A stretch of DNA of 31,123 nucleotides from Christensenellaceae bacterium (GCA_016295005.1 JAEDMA010000004.1:1-31123); one strand, 5' to 3'; shown: positions 1-8,280, counted from the stretch's first letter. Made by a program: numbers and translations. The notes: a model not told the origin generated them from the letters alone.

Positions 1-182
1 TCAATCTCACCCCGAACCCGTCGCGAGCCTTGTCTTGCTTGCTTCTACGACTAACGTAAACCAAGATAAAAGCGGCGCAATACTGCGTTTCTGCTTCGGC
101 TTCGGACTTCGGGAACGAAAACGGAGAAAAAAGAGGATAACCGACTACAAACAAAAACGTAAAAAGGACAAAATCCCTATAA
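1..182. other. Leader region upstream of tgt, no recognised gene
   Basis: No recognisable gene. One plus-strand frame is open from base 1 to a TAA at 52-54 and could be the last 17 codons of an upstream gene, but its residues match nothing I know. The stretch around 88-115 repeats CTTCGG and CTTCGG-like units. A weak purine-rich AAAAAGGA lies about 14 bases before the tgt start. No promoter or terminator is convincing. Confidence 0.4.
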
Positions 183-1304
183 ATGGAAAAATTTTACTAC
201 GAACAGATAAAACAAGATAAAAGAACGGGCGCGAGAGTGGGGATTCTTCACACTCCGCACGGCGATATACACACTCCCACGTATATGCCCGTAGGCACTC
301 AGGCGACGGTCAAAGGGGTTATGCCGCGCGACCTAAAAGAAGCGAAGACGCAGATACTTCTTGCGAACACTTATCACCTTTATATGCGCCCCGGCGACGA
401 TATAGTAAAAAAAGCCGGCGGACTTCACAAGTTTATGTCCTGGGACAGACCTATTTTAACGGACAGCGGCGGATTTCAGGTGTTTTCGCTTGCAAAACTG
501 AATAAAATCACCGACGAAGGGGTATATTTCAATTCGCACGTAGACGGAAGTCTGCATTTGTTCACCCCCGAAAAGGCGATGGAGATAGAAAACAATCTCG
601 GCGCGGATATAATTATGGCGTTCGATCAATGCACCCCGTACGGCGCGACGAGAGCGGAGTCTGAAAAAGCAATGACGAGAACGTTAAAGTGGCTCGAAAG
701 GTGCTATAACTACCACAAAAACGATAATCAGGCGTTGTTCCCGATAGTTCAGGGCAATATGTTCAAAGATTTAAGAGCCGAAAGCATTAAAGAAACGTTG
801 CCTTTCGTAAAATACGGCGTGGCGATAGGGGGGCTTTCCGTAGGCGAACCGAAAAGTCTTATGTACGACATTATGGACGATATGCTGCCCCTTTATCCGC
901 AAAGCGTTCCGAGATATCTTATGGGGGTCGGAAGCCCCGATTGCCTTATCGAAGGGGTAAGGCGCGGAATAGATATGTTCGATTGCGTTCTGGCGACGAG
1001 AGTAGGTCGTAACGGAACGGCGCTTACGAGCCGCGGCAAGGTGGTTATAAGAAACGGCGCGTATAAAGAAGATTTTACGCCGCTCGACCCCGAATGCGAT
1101 TGTTACGCCTGCAAAAACTACACGAAAGCCTATTTAAGACATCTTATAAACGTCGGCGAAATGATGGGCGGAATGATGCTTTCTCTTCACAATATAACTT
1201 TCTTGAACAAACTTATGGCAGATATAAGAGAAGCGATAATGAACGACTGTTTTACCGAGTTCGCGCAGGAATTTTACGCCAAAACGAACGGTACTTATAA
1301 ATAA
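183..1304 (+). CDS. tgt: Queuine/preQ1 tRNA-ribosyltransferase
   Basis: Exchanges guanine 34 of GUN-anticodon tRNAs for the queuosine precursor preQ1, a cytosolic step of queuosine synthesis. Seen: the TDSGGFQVFSL block (residues 93-103) with the catalytic Asp94 region, GGLSVGEP, the VGSPDCLIEGVRRGIDMFDC run near residues 250-270 carrying the nucleophilic Asp, and a C-terminal zinc site of the CxCxxC...H form (CDCYACKNY followed by LSLHN). The 373-residue length is normal for bacterial Tgt. A small deviation is DCVLATRVGRNG where DCVLPTR is usual. The ATG has only a weak upstream AAGGA, but the N-terminus aligns with the family and no better start exists. yajC follows, the classical tgt-yajC order. 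queA, often just upstream, is not inside the window. Confidence 0.96.
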   Translation: MEKFYYEQIKQDKRTGARVGILHTPHGDIHTPTYMPVGTQATVKGVMPRDLKEAKTQILLANTYHLYMRPGDDIVKKAGGLHKFMSWDRPILTDSGGFQVFSLAKLNKITDEGVYFNSHVDGSLHLFTPEKAMEIENNLGADIIMAFDQCTPYGATRAESEKAMTRTLKWLERCYNYHKNDNQALFPIVQGNMFKDLRAESIKETLPFVKYGVAIGGLSVGEPKSLMYDIMDDMLPLYPQSVPRYLMGVGSPDCLIEGVRRGIDMFDCVLATRVGRNGTALTSRGKVVIRNGAYKEDFTPLDPECDCYACKNYTKAYLRHLINVGEMMGGMMLSLHNITFLNKLMADIREAIMNDCFTEFAQEFYAKTNGTYK

Positions 1305-1317
1305 AGAGTAAAAACGC

Positions 1318-1346
1318 TTGCTTTAAAAAGGCAAATGCTTTACAAT
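1318..1346 (+). promoter_or_regulatory. SigA-type promoter for yajC
   Basis: TTGCTT at 1318-1323, a 17-base spacer and TACAAT at 1341-1346, about 30 bases before the yajC start codon. It would let yajC be transcribed independently of tgt. Confidence 0.6.
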
Positions 1347-1376
1347 AATAACAAGATATTTAAAGGAGACAAAAAA

Positions 1377-1778
1377 ATGATTTGGAATTTATTGGCGGAA
1401 GGAGATCAACAACCCAAAGGTAATAACGCCGTTACTTATATAATGCTTGCGGTATTTGCCGTTTTGCTTATCGGTATGTTCGTATGGCAGTCGATTTCCA
1501 ACAAGAAAAAACAGAAAAAAGCGCAGGAAACCGTTGACGCTCTTAAAGTAGGAGACAGAGTAAAAACCATCGGCGGCGTATGCGGTTTTATTTACGAAAT
1601 CAACAATGCGGAAAACACTTTCGTATTAGAAACCGGTACCGCAGACAAAAAATCTTACGTTAAATTCGATAAGGGCGCAATTTATCAGACCGCGCCCGCA
1701 AACGGAAAAGACGAAGTAAGAGAAGTCGAAGAACCCACAGAAGAAAAAGCGGAAGAAAAGACTGAAGAAACCAAATAA
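1377..1778 (+). CDS. yajC: Preprotein translocase subunit YajC
   Basis: Small accessory membrane subunit of the Sec translocon (partner of SecDF). The start at 1377 is chosen because AAAGGAGA lies just before it; a longer in-frame start at 1335 would place that ribosome binding site inside the gene. The 133-residue protein has one N-terminal transmembrane helix (about residues 20-40), a basic stretch NKKKQKK, then the YajC signature region LKVGDRVKTIGGVCGFI. The C-terminal 30 residues are almost entirely Glu, Lys and Thr, a low-complexity acidic tail. It follows tgt, as in many bacteria. secD and secF are not in the window. Confidence 0.93.
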   Translation: MIWNLLAEGDQQPKGNNAVTYIMLAVFAVLLIGMFVWQSISNKKKQKKAQETVDALKVGDRVKTIGGVCGFIYEINNAENTFVLETGTADKKSYVKFDKGAIYQTAPANGKDEVREVEEPTEEKAEEKTEETK

Positions 1779-1808
1779 TAACTTTTACTTAAACGGAATA
1801 TAAAATTA

Positions 1809-1852
1809 CACCCCCGCATAATTATTTACTAATTACGCAGGGGTGGTTTTTT
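1809..1852 (+). terminator. Terminator after yajC, abutting the next start codon
   Basis: CACCCC (1809-1814) pairs with GGGGTG (1840-1845); a TAATTA/TAATTA inner stem extends the hairpin with two mismatches. Six T follow (1847-1852) and the next gene's ATG begins at 1853. The 3' arm AGGGGTGG is also the only purine-rich sequence placed to act as that gene's ribosome binding site. Confidence 0.75.
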
Positions 1853-2230
1853 ATGGAAAAAAGTTCGGATTCGGGAAGATTTTCCCCACAGTTAATCAAG
1901 GGAATTTTAACGGGCGTTATCGCAACGATAGCGGGAATTCTTATTTTCGCCGTTATCGTAAACTTAACGGGGATTAACCAAAGCGTTATAAAAGGGGTAA
2001 ACCAGTTTATAAAAATTATATCGGTGTTTATCGGGTGCCTTTTTTCTTTTTCGGGAGAAAAAGGGCTTATAAAGGGCGCGATATCAGGAATAATTATAAC
2101 TGTTATAACCTACCTTATTTTTCTTCTTTTCGGCGCGGCGTCGTTCGGAACCGGTTTTCTTATCGACCTTGCTCTTTTAACCGTCGTCGGCGCGATTTCG
2201 GGAATAATAGCCGTCAACGTTAAAAAGTAA
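1853..2230 (+). CDS. Small four-helix membrane protein, TIGR04086/YrzE-like
   Basis: A 125-residue protein made almost entirely of four hydrophobic helices (about residues 14-38, 48-65, 70-93 and 97-121) separated by short glycine- and lysine-containing loops. Length, helix pattern and position directly after yajC match the uncharacterised TIGR04086 (YrzE-like) family of Firmicutes; its function is unknown. The only ribosome-binding-like sequence lies in the 3' arm of the preceding terminator hairpin, so expression probably depends on read-through of that terminator. No separate promoter is visible. Family assignment is by pattern, not by a diagnostic motif. Confidence 0.7.
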   Translation: MEKSSDSGRFSPQLIKGILTGVIATIAGILIFAVIVNLTGINQSVIKGVNQFIKIISVFIGCLFSFSGEKGLIKGAISGIIITVITYLIFLLFGAASFGTGFLIDLALLTVVGAISGIIAVNVKK

Positions 2231-2266
2231 CCTTTAATCGGCGTCAGAATCCGAAAAAAGCGAAAA

Positions 2267-3490
2267 CTAAATCGCCCATTCGCCGTCGGTGAAAATCACC
2301 GCTTCGGATTTGTCCTTTCTGATACCCGTTACTTTTAAGTCGGGGGTACCTATCATAAAGTCGACGTGTTCTACGGAATCGTTCGCTCCTTTTTCGAGAA
2401 GTTCTTTTTCGGAAAGTTTGTCGCCGTTTCTGACCGTGGTGGGGTAGGCTTTTCCTATCGCGAGATGGCAACTTGCGTTTTCGTCGAACAAAGTGTTGTA
2501 AAAGAGTATTCCGCTTTGCGCGATGGGGGAATTTTTACCGATAAGCGCGGCTTCGCCGATACTTAAAGTACCTTCGTCCGTTTCGATGATGCTCTTTAAC
2601 GCGTCATAACCCGTTTCGGCGGAATAATCTACTATTTTGCCGTCTTTAAATGTGAGCGAGAATTTGTCTATAATCTGTCCGTTGTAAGAAAGAGGAAGAG
2701 CTGAATAAACTTTTCCGTTGATTTTTTCTTTGTGGGGGCAGGTGAAAACTTCTTCCGTGGGGATATTCGCTACGAATTTTACGCCGTCTTTGGCTTCTTC
2801 TTGCGCGGAGAGCCATACGTGGTCGTCCGCAAGACCGACGTAAATATCCGTTCCGAGCGAATTTTCGTAATGGAGATATTCGAACGCATTTTCGTTTAAG
2901 AATTTTGCGTGTTTATCCATTTCGGCAATGTGATTTTCCCAGTTTTTAATGGGGTTGTCGCAATTTAAACGCATGGTTTTGATAATTTCGTCGAAAAGTT
3001 TGTCTTCGGGGTGAGCGTCGTTCGGGAAAACTTTTTCCGCCCACGCCTTCGACGGAACGGAAACCACGCACCAACGAATGCCGTTGCTCATAATACAGTC
3101 GGAATATTTTTTTAGCGCTTTCGAGCGGGCTTTCGATACCGCGCCGAGTTTTTCCGCGGGAATATCTTTAAAAGCGAAGGGATCTTCGCTGTCTATCGCT
3201 ATGCGGCAGAAGCCTTTTTCCATAAGGTATTCTTTACTTTTGATAAACCATTCGGGAACTTCCGCAAGTGCCTCGGTTTCGGCGTATTTGTAGTTTAAGT
3301 AAGCCGTTTTGTCATAGTTCCAGCGAATATTGACGAGTTTCGCGCCGAGTTTGTAGCCGACTTCGGTAAACACTTCGGCAACCTCCGCGTTTTCGACCGA
3401 GCAATCGATTTCGACGCCCTGACCTTTTTGAAGATTGACGCCTATTTTATAAACGAGTTCGGCGTATTTTTCGAGAATTTCTTTATTCAT
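2267..3490 (-). CDS. M29-family metallo-aminopeptidase
   Basis: Cytosolic dizinc/dicobalt aminopeptidase of the AmpS/PepS (thermophilic aminopeptidase) group that removes N-terminal residues from peptides. The 407-residue length is right for the family. Expected metal ligands and catalytic residues are visible: NIPTEEVFTCP (Glu246/247), SIGEAAL (Glu313), NASCHLAIGKAYP (His342, Tyr349) and SVEHVDFMIGTPDL (His375, Asp377). The start has AAAGGATT eight bases upstream. It is transcribed alone, divergently from dxs, with its own promoter; the convergent gap to the YrzE-like gene is only 36 bases and shows no strong terminator. Confidence 0.92.
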   Translation of the reverse strand: MNKEILEKYAELVYKIGVNLQKGQGVEIDCSVENAEVAEVFTEVGYKLGAKLVNIRWNYDKTAYLNYKYAETEALAEVPEWFIKSKEYLMEKGFCRIAIDSEDPFAFKDIPAEKLGAVSKARSKALKKYSDCIMSNGIRWCVVSVPSKAWAEKVFPNDAHPEDKLFDEIIKTMRLNCDNPIKNWENHIAEMDKHAKFLNENAFEYLHYENSLGTDIYVGLADDHVWLSAQEEAKDGVKFVANIPTEEVFTCPHKEKINGKVYSALPLSYNGQIIDKFSLTFKDGKIVDYSAETGYDALKSIIETDEGTLSIGEAALIGKNSPIAQSGILFYNTLFDENASCHLAIGKAYPTTVRNGDKLSEKELLEKGANDSVEHVDFMIGTPDLKVTGIRKDKSEAVIFTDGEWAI

Positions 3491-3516
3491 AACCGTAATC
3501 CTTTCGTTTTTTTATT

Positions 3517-3545
3517 ATTTTACAGCTATCACAAAAAATAGTCAA
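3517..3545 (-). promoter_or_regulatory. Promoter of the M29 aminopeptidase gene
   Basis: On the minus strand TTGACT (3540-3545), a 17-base spacer and TAAAAT (3517-3522), about 27 bases before the start codon. Strong match to the SigA consensus. Confidence 0.75.
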
Positions 3546-3614
3546 CGCAAAAACGCAGCGATAATGTTAAAATCGGAGAATCTCTCGCGAAAGCGGTAAA
3601 AAAAGGATAAAGTA

Positions 3615-3643
3615 TTGACTTTTATATAATAAAAAGTTATAAT
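3615..3643 (+). promoter_or_regulatory. Promoter of dxs
   Basis: TTGACT (3615-3620), exactly 17 bases, TATAAT (3638-3643), 37 bases before the dxs start. Near-perfect SigA consensus. It lies back to back with the aminopeptidase promoter, about 70 bases apart. Confidence 0.82.
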
Positions 3644-3680
3644 AAAAAAGTCGCCGTGTAGGGGACGGGATTTATACATA

Positions 3681-5501
3681 ATGAGTTTGTTAAAAAACGT
3701 AGCCGATCCGAAAGATCTTAAAAAACTTAATAAAAACGAGCTGAACGAGGTCACTCGCGAGATAAGAGAAAGGATAATTTCGGTAGCGAAAAGCAACGGC
3801 GGGCATCTCTCGTCTAATCTTGGTATTATAGAAACGACCGTCGCGCTTCATTACGTTTTCGATTTCTCCAAAGATAAAATAGTGTGGGACGTAGGTCATC
3901 AATGCTACGCCCATAAAATTCTTACGGGCAGAAACGCCGCTTTCGATAAAATAAGAGAAGAAGGGGGCATTTCGGGGTTTTGCGATAAAGACGAAAGCGA
4001 ATACGACGTGTTTTCGAGCGGTCACGCAGGCGATTCCGTTGCGTTGGGGTTAGGGCTTTGCAAAGCGAGAGATTTGCTCGGCGAAGATTACGCCGTGGTG
4101 GTTGTCGTGGGCGACGGTTCGTTTGTCAACGGACTTAATCTCGAAGCGATTACCGCCACCGACTATAAACCCGGAAATTTTATCGTTATTTTAAACGATA
4201 ACGGAATGTCCATTTCCAAAAACAGAAACGGATTATATAAACTTATATCGAAGTCTACCATAAAAAAAGGGTATATCAACGGCAAAAAAGCCATTAAAAA
4301 GGTTTTCGGTAATTCTTTCGTTACGAAAGGGCTTATAAAATTCCGCCGATTCTTAAAAAGGATGTTCAACAAGAATTACTATTTCGAAGAATTCGGATTT
4401 AAATACGTCGGCAACGTCAACGGAAACGATTTGACGTCTATGATAAAAATACTTAAAAACGTTAAAACGGGGGCGAAAAACAATTCCGTGCTTCTCCACG
4501 TTATAACGAAAAAAGGCAAGGGACTTGACGCTGCCGAAGAGCGGAGCGACCTTTACCACGGCGTGGGAAAAGAACTTTCCATCTGCGGAACGCCTTATTC
4601 GGCGAGAATCGGCAAAGCCCTTAACGAATGTATAGAAAAGGACAAAAAAGTCGTCGCGATAACCGCCGGAATGAAAGACGGCACGGGGCTTGACGTGGTA
4701 GAAAAAGCCTTTCCCGATAACTTTATCGACGTTGGTATCGCCGAAGAATTCGCCGTAACTTACGCCGCGGGGCTTGCGAAAGGGGGAATGAAACCCGTCG
4801 TGGCGATTTATTCCACCTTTTTACAGAGAGCGTACGACGAAATAATGCAGGACGTATGTCTGCAAAATCTTCCCGTGGTATTTTGCCTTGACCGCGCGGG
4901 GGTAGTCGGAGCGGACGGAAAAACTCATCAGGGAGTGTTCGATATAAGTTATCTTTCGGGGTTGCCGAATATGACCGTTTTATCGCCGACCGACCCCGAA
5001 GAAACGGAACAGGCTCTTAAATACGCCCTTTCTCTTAAAACTCCTTGCGCCATAAGATACCCTAACGATAAGAACGCCATGAAACTTACGGCGGAAGGTT
5101 TCCGTTCGGGCGAGTGGGAAACGGTAAGCGGGGGGCTTACGAGAGAAAAAAAGAAAATTTTGATTTTAGCGGTGGGACCGCGCACTCTTAAAATCGCGCT
5201 CGAAGCGTCAAACGACGTCTGCGGCGTTCGGGTGGCGGCGGTAAAAAGAGTAAAACCGCTTGACGAAGAGTTTTTAAACAGCGCTAACGAAGAAACGATC
5301 GTTACTCTGGAAGAAAACGTTCTTTCGGGCGGATTCGGCAGCGCGGTGTTAAATTATTACGCAAATAAAAAAATACGTAAAAACGTTATAGTTCTGGCAA
5401 TTAAAGACGAGTTCGTGGATTACGCGAGCGTCGAAAGTCAACTTACGAAAAACGGTTTGTCCGTGGAAAACGTAAGAAATATTATAAGGGAAAATATATG
5501 A
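3681..5501 (+). CDS. dxs: 1-deoxy-D-xylulose-5-phosphate synthase (divergent)
   Basis: Thiamine-diphosphate enzyme joining pyruvate and glyceraldehyde 3-phosphate, the first step of the MEP isoprenoid pathway (also feeding thiamine and pyridoxal). Seen: SNGGHLSSNLG (His42), DVGHQCYAHKILTGR, the ThDP motif GDG (144-146) to NDN (172-174), KKGKGLDAAEE with HG, IAEE (catalytic Glu355), and DRAGVVGADGKTHQG (Asp412, His416). At 606 residues it is slightly short. Unusual: the near-invariant AEQHAV is AEEFAV here, and the usual GDGAxTGGM is GDGSFVNGL. The catalytic residues remain, so activity is likely, but this may be a second or specialised DXS. The ribosome binding site (AGGGGACGGG) is weak. The next gene overlaps its stop codon by four bases. 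Confidence 0.9.
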   Translation: MSLLKNVADPKDLKKLNKNELNEVTREIRERIISVAKSNGGHLSSNLGIIETTVALHYVFDFSKDKIVWDVGHQCYAHKILTGRNAAFDKIREEGGISGFCDKDESEYDVFSSGHAGDSVALGLGLCKARDLLGEDYAVVVVVGDGSFVNGLNLEAITATDYKPGNFIVILNDNGMSISKNRNGLYKLISKSTIKKGYINGKKAIKKVFGNSFVTKGLIKFRRFLKRMFNKNYYFEEFGFKYVGNVNGNDLTSMIKILKNVKTGAKNNSVLLHVITKKGKGLDAAEERSDLYHGVGKELSICGTPYSARIGKALNECIEKDKKVVAITAGMKDGTGLDVVEKAFPDNFIDVGIAEEFAVTYAAGLAKGGMKPVVAIYSTFLQRAYDEIMQDVCLQNLPVVFCLDRAGVVGADGKTHQGVFDISYLSGLPNMTVLSPTDPEETEQALKYALSLKTPCAIRYPNDKNAMKLTAEGFRSGEWETVSGGLTREKKKILILAVGPRTLKIALEASNDVCGVRVAAVKRVKPLDEEFLNSANEETIVTLEENVLSGGFGSAVLNYYANKKIRKNVIVLAIKDEFVDYASVESQLTKNGLSVENVRNIIRENI

Positions 5502-6952
5502 TTGGGGAAAACGAAAAAAGAAGAGAAATCGTCGGTTCAAAGAAGAAGGCGATAATTCTCGGCGCGGGAAGCGCAAGTAAAATACTTCTCGGGATTCTGA
5601 CAGAAACCAACAAAATGCCGTATAAACCCGTGTGTATTTTAGACGATGACGAAAATAAAATAAATTCCGTCATTTACGGCGTCAAGGTAGAAGGCAAAAT
5701 AGCCGACGTCGATTTTTTCTGTAAAAAGTACGACGCGGACGCGATTATCTACGCAATGCCGTCTGTCGGCGGAGCGAGAAAGGTCGAAATAATAAACGAG
5801 TGCCGCATGACGGGCAGAAAGGTGCTTGTAATACCCAATTATTACACTTTCGTAGACAGTTCGTCTCAGCCGATGGTTCTTGCCAAAGTGGACATTTTAG
5901 ACCTTTTAGGCAGAGAACAGATTAAAGTGAACGTTAAGGGGATAAAGGAGTTCGTAAAAGACAAAGTTGTTCTCGTAACGGGGGGAGGCGGTTCTATCGG
6001 CAGCGAACTTTGTCGGCAGGTTGCAAGGTATAACCCCAAACAACTCATAATTTTCGATATTTACGAAAACAACGCATACGATATTCAGCAGGAACTTAAA
6101 CGCCACTATCCCTCGCTTAACCTCTTAACGCTTATAGGAAGCGTAAGGGACAGCAAAAAGGTAAACGACGTATTCAAAAAATATCGCCCCGAAGTCGTGT
6201 TCCACGCGGCGGCGCACAAACACGTTCCTCTTATGGAGGACAGCCCCAACGAAGCAATAAAAAACAACGTCAGCGGAACTTATAAAGTGGCGAAAGCGGC
6301 AGGGGAAAACGGCGTTAAAAAGTTTATTTTAATAAGCACCGATAAAGCGGTAAATCCCACCAACATTATGGGCGCGACGAAACGAATCTGCGAGATGATT
6401 ATTCAGGCGATGGACAAGCGGTATAAAACGGAATACGCCGCCGTAAGATTCGGCAACGTTTTAGGTTCCAACGGTTCGGTTATACCGCTGTTTAAAAAGC
6501 AGATAGAAGAAGGCGGACCCGTAACCGTTACGCATAAAGATATCGTAAGATATTTTATGACTATAAGCGAAGCGGTAAGTCTCGTTTTAGAAGCCGCGGT
6601 TTACGCGAAAGGCGGAGAAATTTTCGTGCTTGATATGGGAAAACCGGTAAAAATCTACGACCTTGCCGTAAACCTGATAAGGCTTTCGGGACACGTTCCC
6701 GACGAAGATATTAAAATAGAGTTCTGCGGTTTAAGACCGGGCGAAAAACTTTACGAAGAGTGCCTTATGTCCGAAGAAGGGCTTGAAAAAACCGAAAACG
6801 ATCTTATTTCTGTCGGAAAACCTCTCGATTTCGACGAAGAAAACCTGTTCCGTAAAATAGAAGAACTCTATATCGAAGCCTATAACGAAACGGACAGAAT
6901 GAAAGAACTCGTCAAAGAGTTGGTTCCGACCTACGTTATAGACAAAAAATAA
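5498..6952 (+). CDS. Soluble nucleotide-sugar 4,6-dehydratase/epimerase (CapD family)
   Basis: Extended short-chain dehydrogenase acting on UDP-sugars, typically UDP-GlcNAc 4,6-dehydration at the start of a surface-polysaccharide sugar pathway. An N-terminal Rossmann-like domain (GAGSASK, 22-28) is followed by the catalytic domain with NAD-binding TGGGGSIGSE (161-170), HAAAHKHVPLMED, and the catalytic block STDKAVNPTNIMGATK (280-295), in which TDK and Lys295 replace the classical SYK triad as usual in this family. The substrate segment VRFGNVLGSNGSV and LRPGEKLYEE follow. Unlike WbpM/PglF proteins it lacks the N-terminal membrane helices, so it should be cytosolic; 484 residues fits this short form. 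ATGA overlap with dxs implies translational coupling. The exact product sugar cannot be told from sequence. Confidence 0.88.
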   Translation: MIGENEKRREIVGSKKKAIILGAGSASKILLGILTETNKMPYKPVCILDDDENKINSVIYGVKVEGKIADVDFFCKKYDADAIIYAMPSVGGARKVEIINECRMTGRKVLVIPNYYTFVDSSSQPMVLAKVDILDLLGREQIKVNVKGIKEFVKDKVVLVTGGGGSIGSELCRQVARYNPKQLIIFDIYENNAYDIQQELKRHYPSLNLLTLIGSVRDSKKVNDVFKKYRPEVVFHAAAHKHVPLMEDSPNEAIKNNVSGTYKVAKAAGENGVKKFILISTDKAVNPTNIMGATKRICEMIIQAMDKRYKTEYAAVRFGNVLGSNGSVIPLFKKQIEEGGPVTVTHKDIVRYFMTISEAVSLVLEAAVYAKGGEIFVLDMGKPVKIYDLAVNLIRLSGHVPDEDIKIEFCGLRPGEKLYEECLMSEEGLEKTENDLISVGKPLDFDEENLFRKIEELYIEAYNETDRMKELVKELVPTYVIDKK

Positions 6953-6982
6953 AAATATATCCCGAAAGCGGCGCTGTTTTTC

Positions 6983-7011
6983 TTGATACAGTCTGTCGCA
7001 AACGTTAAAAT
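6983..7011 (+). promoter_or_regulatory. Promoter of the riboswitch-oadB unit
   Basis: TTGATA (6983-6988), a 17-base spacer and TAAAAT (7006-7011). Transcription would begin near 7018, a few bases before the riboswitch aptamer, which is the arrangement expected for a cis-acting leader. Confidence 0.72.
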
Positions 7012-7021
7012 TTATATATTC

Positions 7022-7114
7022 CTATGTGGGGAGTAGTCGGCGAAAAATCGCGATTAAACCGGCAACACGAGTGTTTACCGCTCCGATTTAATATTAAACG
7101 ACAAGACCACACCG
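7022..7114 (+). ncRNA. yybP-ykoY (Mn2+-sensing) riboswitch
   Basis: The hallmark GGGGAGTAG is at 7028-7036 and the matching 3' element CAAGACC at 7102-7108. They are closed by a P1 helix, TGTGG (7025-7029) with CCACA (7107-7111), exactly as GG-GGAGUAG and CAAGA-CC are closed in the Lactococcus yybP aptamer whose Mn2+-bound structure is known. Inside are GTCG (7036-7039)/CGAC (7099-7102), a GCGA/TCGC hairpin (7040-7051) and an ATTAAA/TTTAAT arm carrying GGCAACACGAG. The 3' strand of P1 is part of the following terminator's 5' arm, so metal-bound aptamer should prevent termination and turn the operon on. Confidence 0.85.
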
Positions 7115-7142
7115 TTTTTATAGCGGTGCGGTCTATTTTTTT
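7105..7142 (+). terminator. Riboswitch-controlled transcription terminator
   Basis: GACCACACCG (7105-7114) pairs with CGGTGCGGTC (7124-7133), nine of ten positions matched, followed by seven T (7136-7142). It shares CCACA with the aptamer P1 helix, so the two structures exclude each other. It is the expression platform of the riboswitch. Confidence 0.85.
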
Positions 7143-7154
7143 ATGGAGGTACAA

Positions 7155-8267
7155 ATGGATTTTTTAATCGAAGCGCTGTCGCAGGTAACCTATAAAATGG
7201 TTATAATGTGGATTATCGGGGGAGTTCTTATATTTCTTGCGATAAAGTATAAAATGGAACCGGCGTTGTTATTGCCTATGGGATTCGGCGCGATTCTGGT
7301 AAATATACCCTTAACTAACGTTATATCGTCGGAAGGCGAAGTGGGTATAATTTCCTGGCTGTACGAAATCGGGATAGGAGCGTCGGAAGCGCTGCCTATA
7401 CTGTTGTTTATCGGTATAGGCGCGATGATAGACTTCGAACCGCTTATAGTAAACCCTAAACTGATGCTTTTGGGTGTGTTTGCGCAACTCGGAATATTCT
7501 TAACCATAATACTTGCGGCGCTGCTCGGGTTCGATATAAACGACGCCGCTTCGATAGGTATAATAGGGGCGGCGGACGGACCGACTTCGATACTCGTCGC
7601 AATGAAACTTGGAAGCAAATACGTAGGACCTATAATGGTGGTGGCGTATTCCTATATGGCGTTGGTTCCCATAATACAACCTGCGGTAATAAAGTGTATA
7701 ACGACTAAGAAAGAGCGTTGTATTCATATGGAATACAAAGGGAAAAGGGTCAGTAAAACGGTTAAGATACTTTTCCCGATAGTTATAACCATGGTAGCGG
7801 GGCTTATCGCTCCCAAAAGCCTTGCGCTCGTAGGCTTTTTAATGTTCGGTAATCTGCTAAATGAATGCGGCGTTTTAGGCACTCTTGCGGATACCGCCAA
7901 AAACACGCTGAGCAATCTCATAACGCTAATACTCGGAATAACGGTTGCCTTTCAGATGCAGGCGGAAAACTTTTTAAGTTTAGAAACGCTTATGATTCTC
8001 GGTCTCGGGCTTTTCGCTTTCGTGTTCGATACCGTCGGCGGCGTTATGTGCGCCAAGGCAATGAACGTTTTTTCGAAAGAAAAAATCAATCCGATGATAG
8101 GGGCGGCGGGAATTTCCGCATTTCCTATGTCGGCGCGCGTCGTTCATAAAATGGGTCTTAAAGAGGACAATACGAATTTCCTTTTGATGCACGCGGTCGG
8201 CGCAAACGTTTCGGGTCAAATCGCTTCCGCTATCGTCGGCGGGCTTATAATAGGACTGGTTTTATAA
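7155..8267 (+). CDS. oadB: OadB/MmdB-type Na+-translocating decarboxylase beta subunit (orphan)
   Basis: Polytopic membrane protein of the beta subunit family (PF03977), which couples decarboxylation of a biotin-bound carboxyl group to Na+ export. Family hallmarks are present: GIIGAADGPTSI (135-146, the ion-binding Asp is 141), NPMIGAAGISAFPMSARVV (312-330) and NFLLMHAVGANVSGQI (341-356); 370 residues is the usual length. The start at 7155 is chosen because GGAGG at 7145-7149 is its ribosome binding site; an in-frame ATG at 7143 would swallow it and lies against the terminator T-run. Neighbour is an OadG-like peptide, but no carboxyltransferase (OadA) or biotin carrier is near. Control by a Mn2+ riboswitch is unexpected for this family: it may serve metal or Na+ homeostasis. 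That role is inference. Confidence 0.9.
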   Translation: MDFLIEALSQVTYKMVIMWIIGGVLIFLAIKYKMEPALLLPMGFGAILVNIPLTNVISSEGEVGIISWLYEIGIGASEALPILLFIGIGAMIDFEPLIVNPKLMLLGVFAQLGIFLTIILAALLGFDINDAASIGIIGAADGPTSILVAMKLGSKYVGPIMVVAYSYMALVPIIQPAVIKCITTKKERCIHMEYKGKRVSKTVKILFPIVITMVAGLIAPKSLALVGFLMFGNLLNECGVLGTLADTAKNTLSNLITLILGITVAFQMQAENFLSLETLMILGLGLFAFVFDTVGGVMCAKAMNVFSKEKINPMIGAAGISAFPMSARVVHKMGLKEDNTNFLLMHAVGANVSGQIASAIVGGLIIGLVL

Positions 8268-8280
8268 AGGAGTAATAAAA

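Noticed and set aside
35..220. 61-residue open frame before tgt
   Set aside because: Overlaps the tgt start, low-complexity Lys/Arg content, no ribosome binding site and no recognisable motif.
6953..6982. Terminator after the CapD-type gene
   Set aside because: AGC-GGC-GCT before five T gives only a three-base-pair stem.
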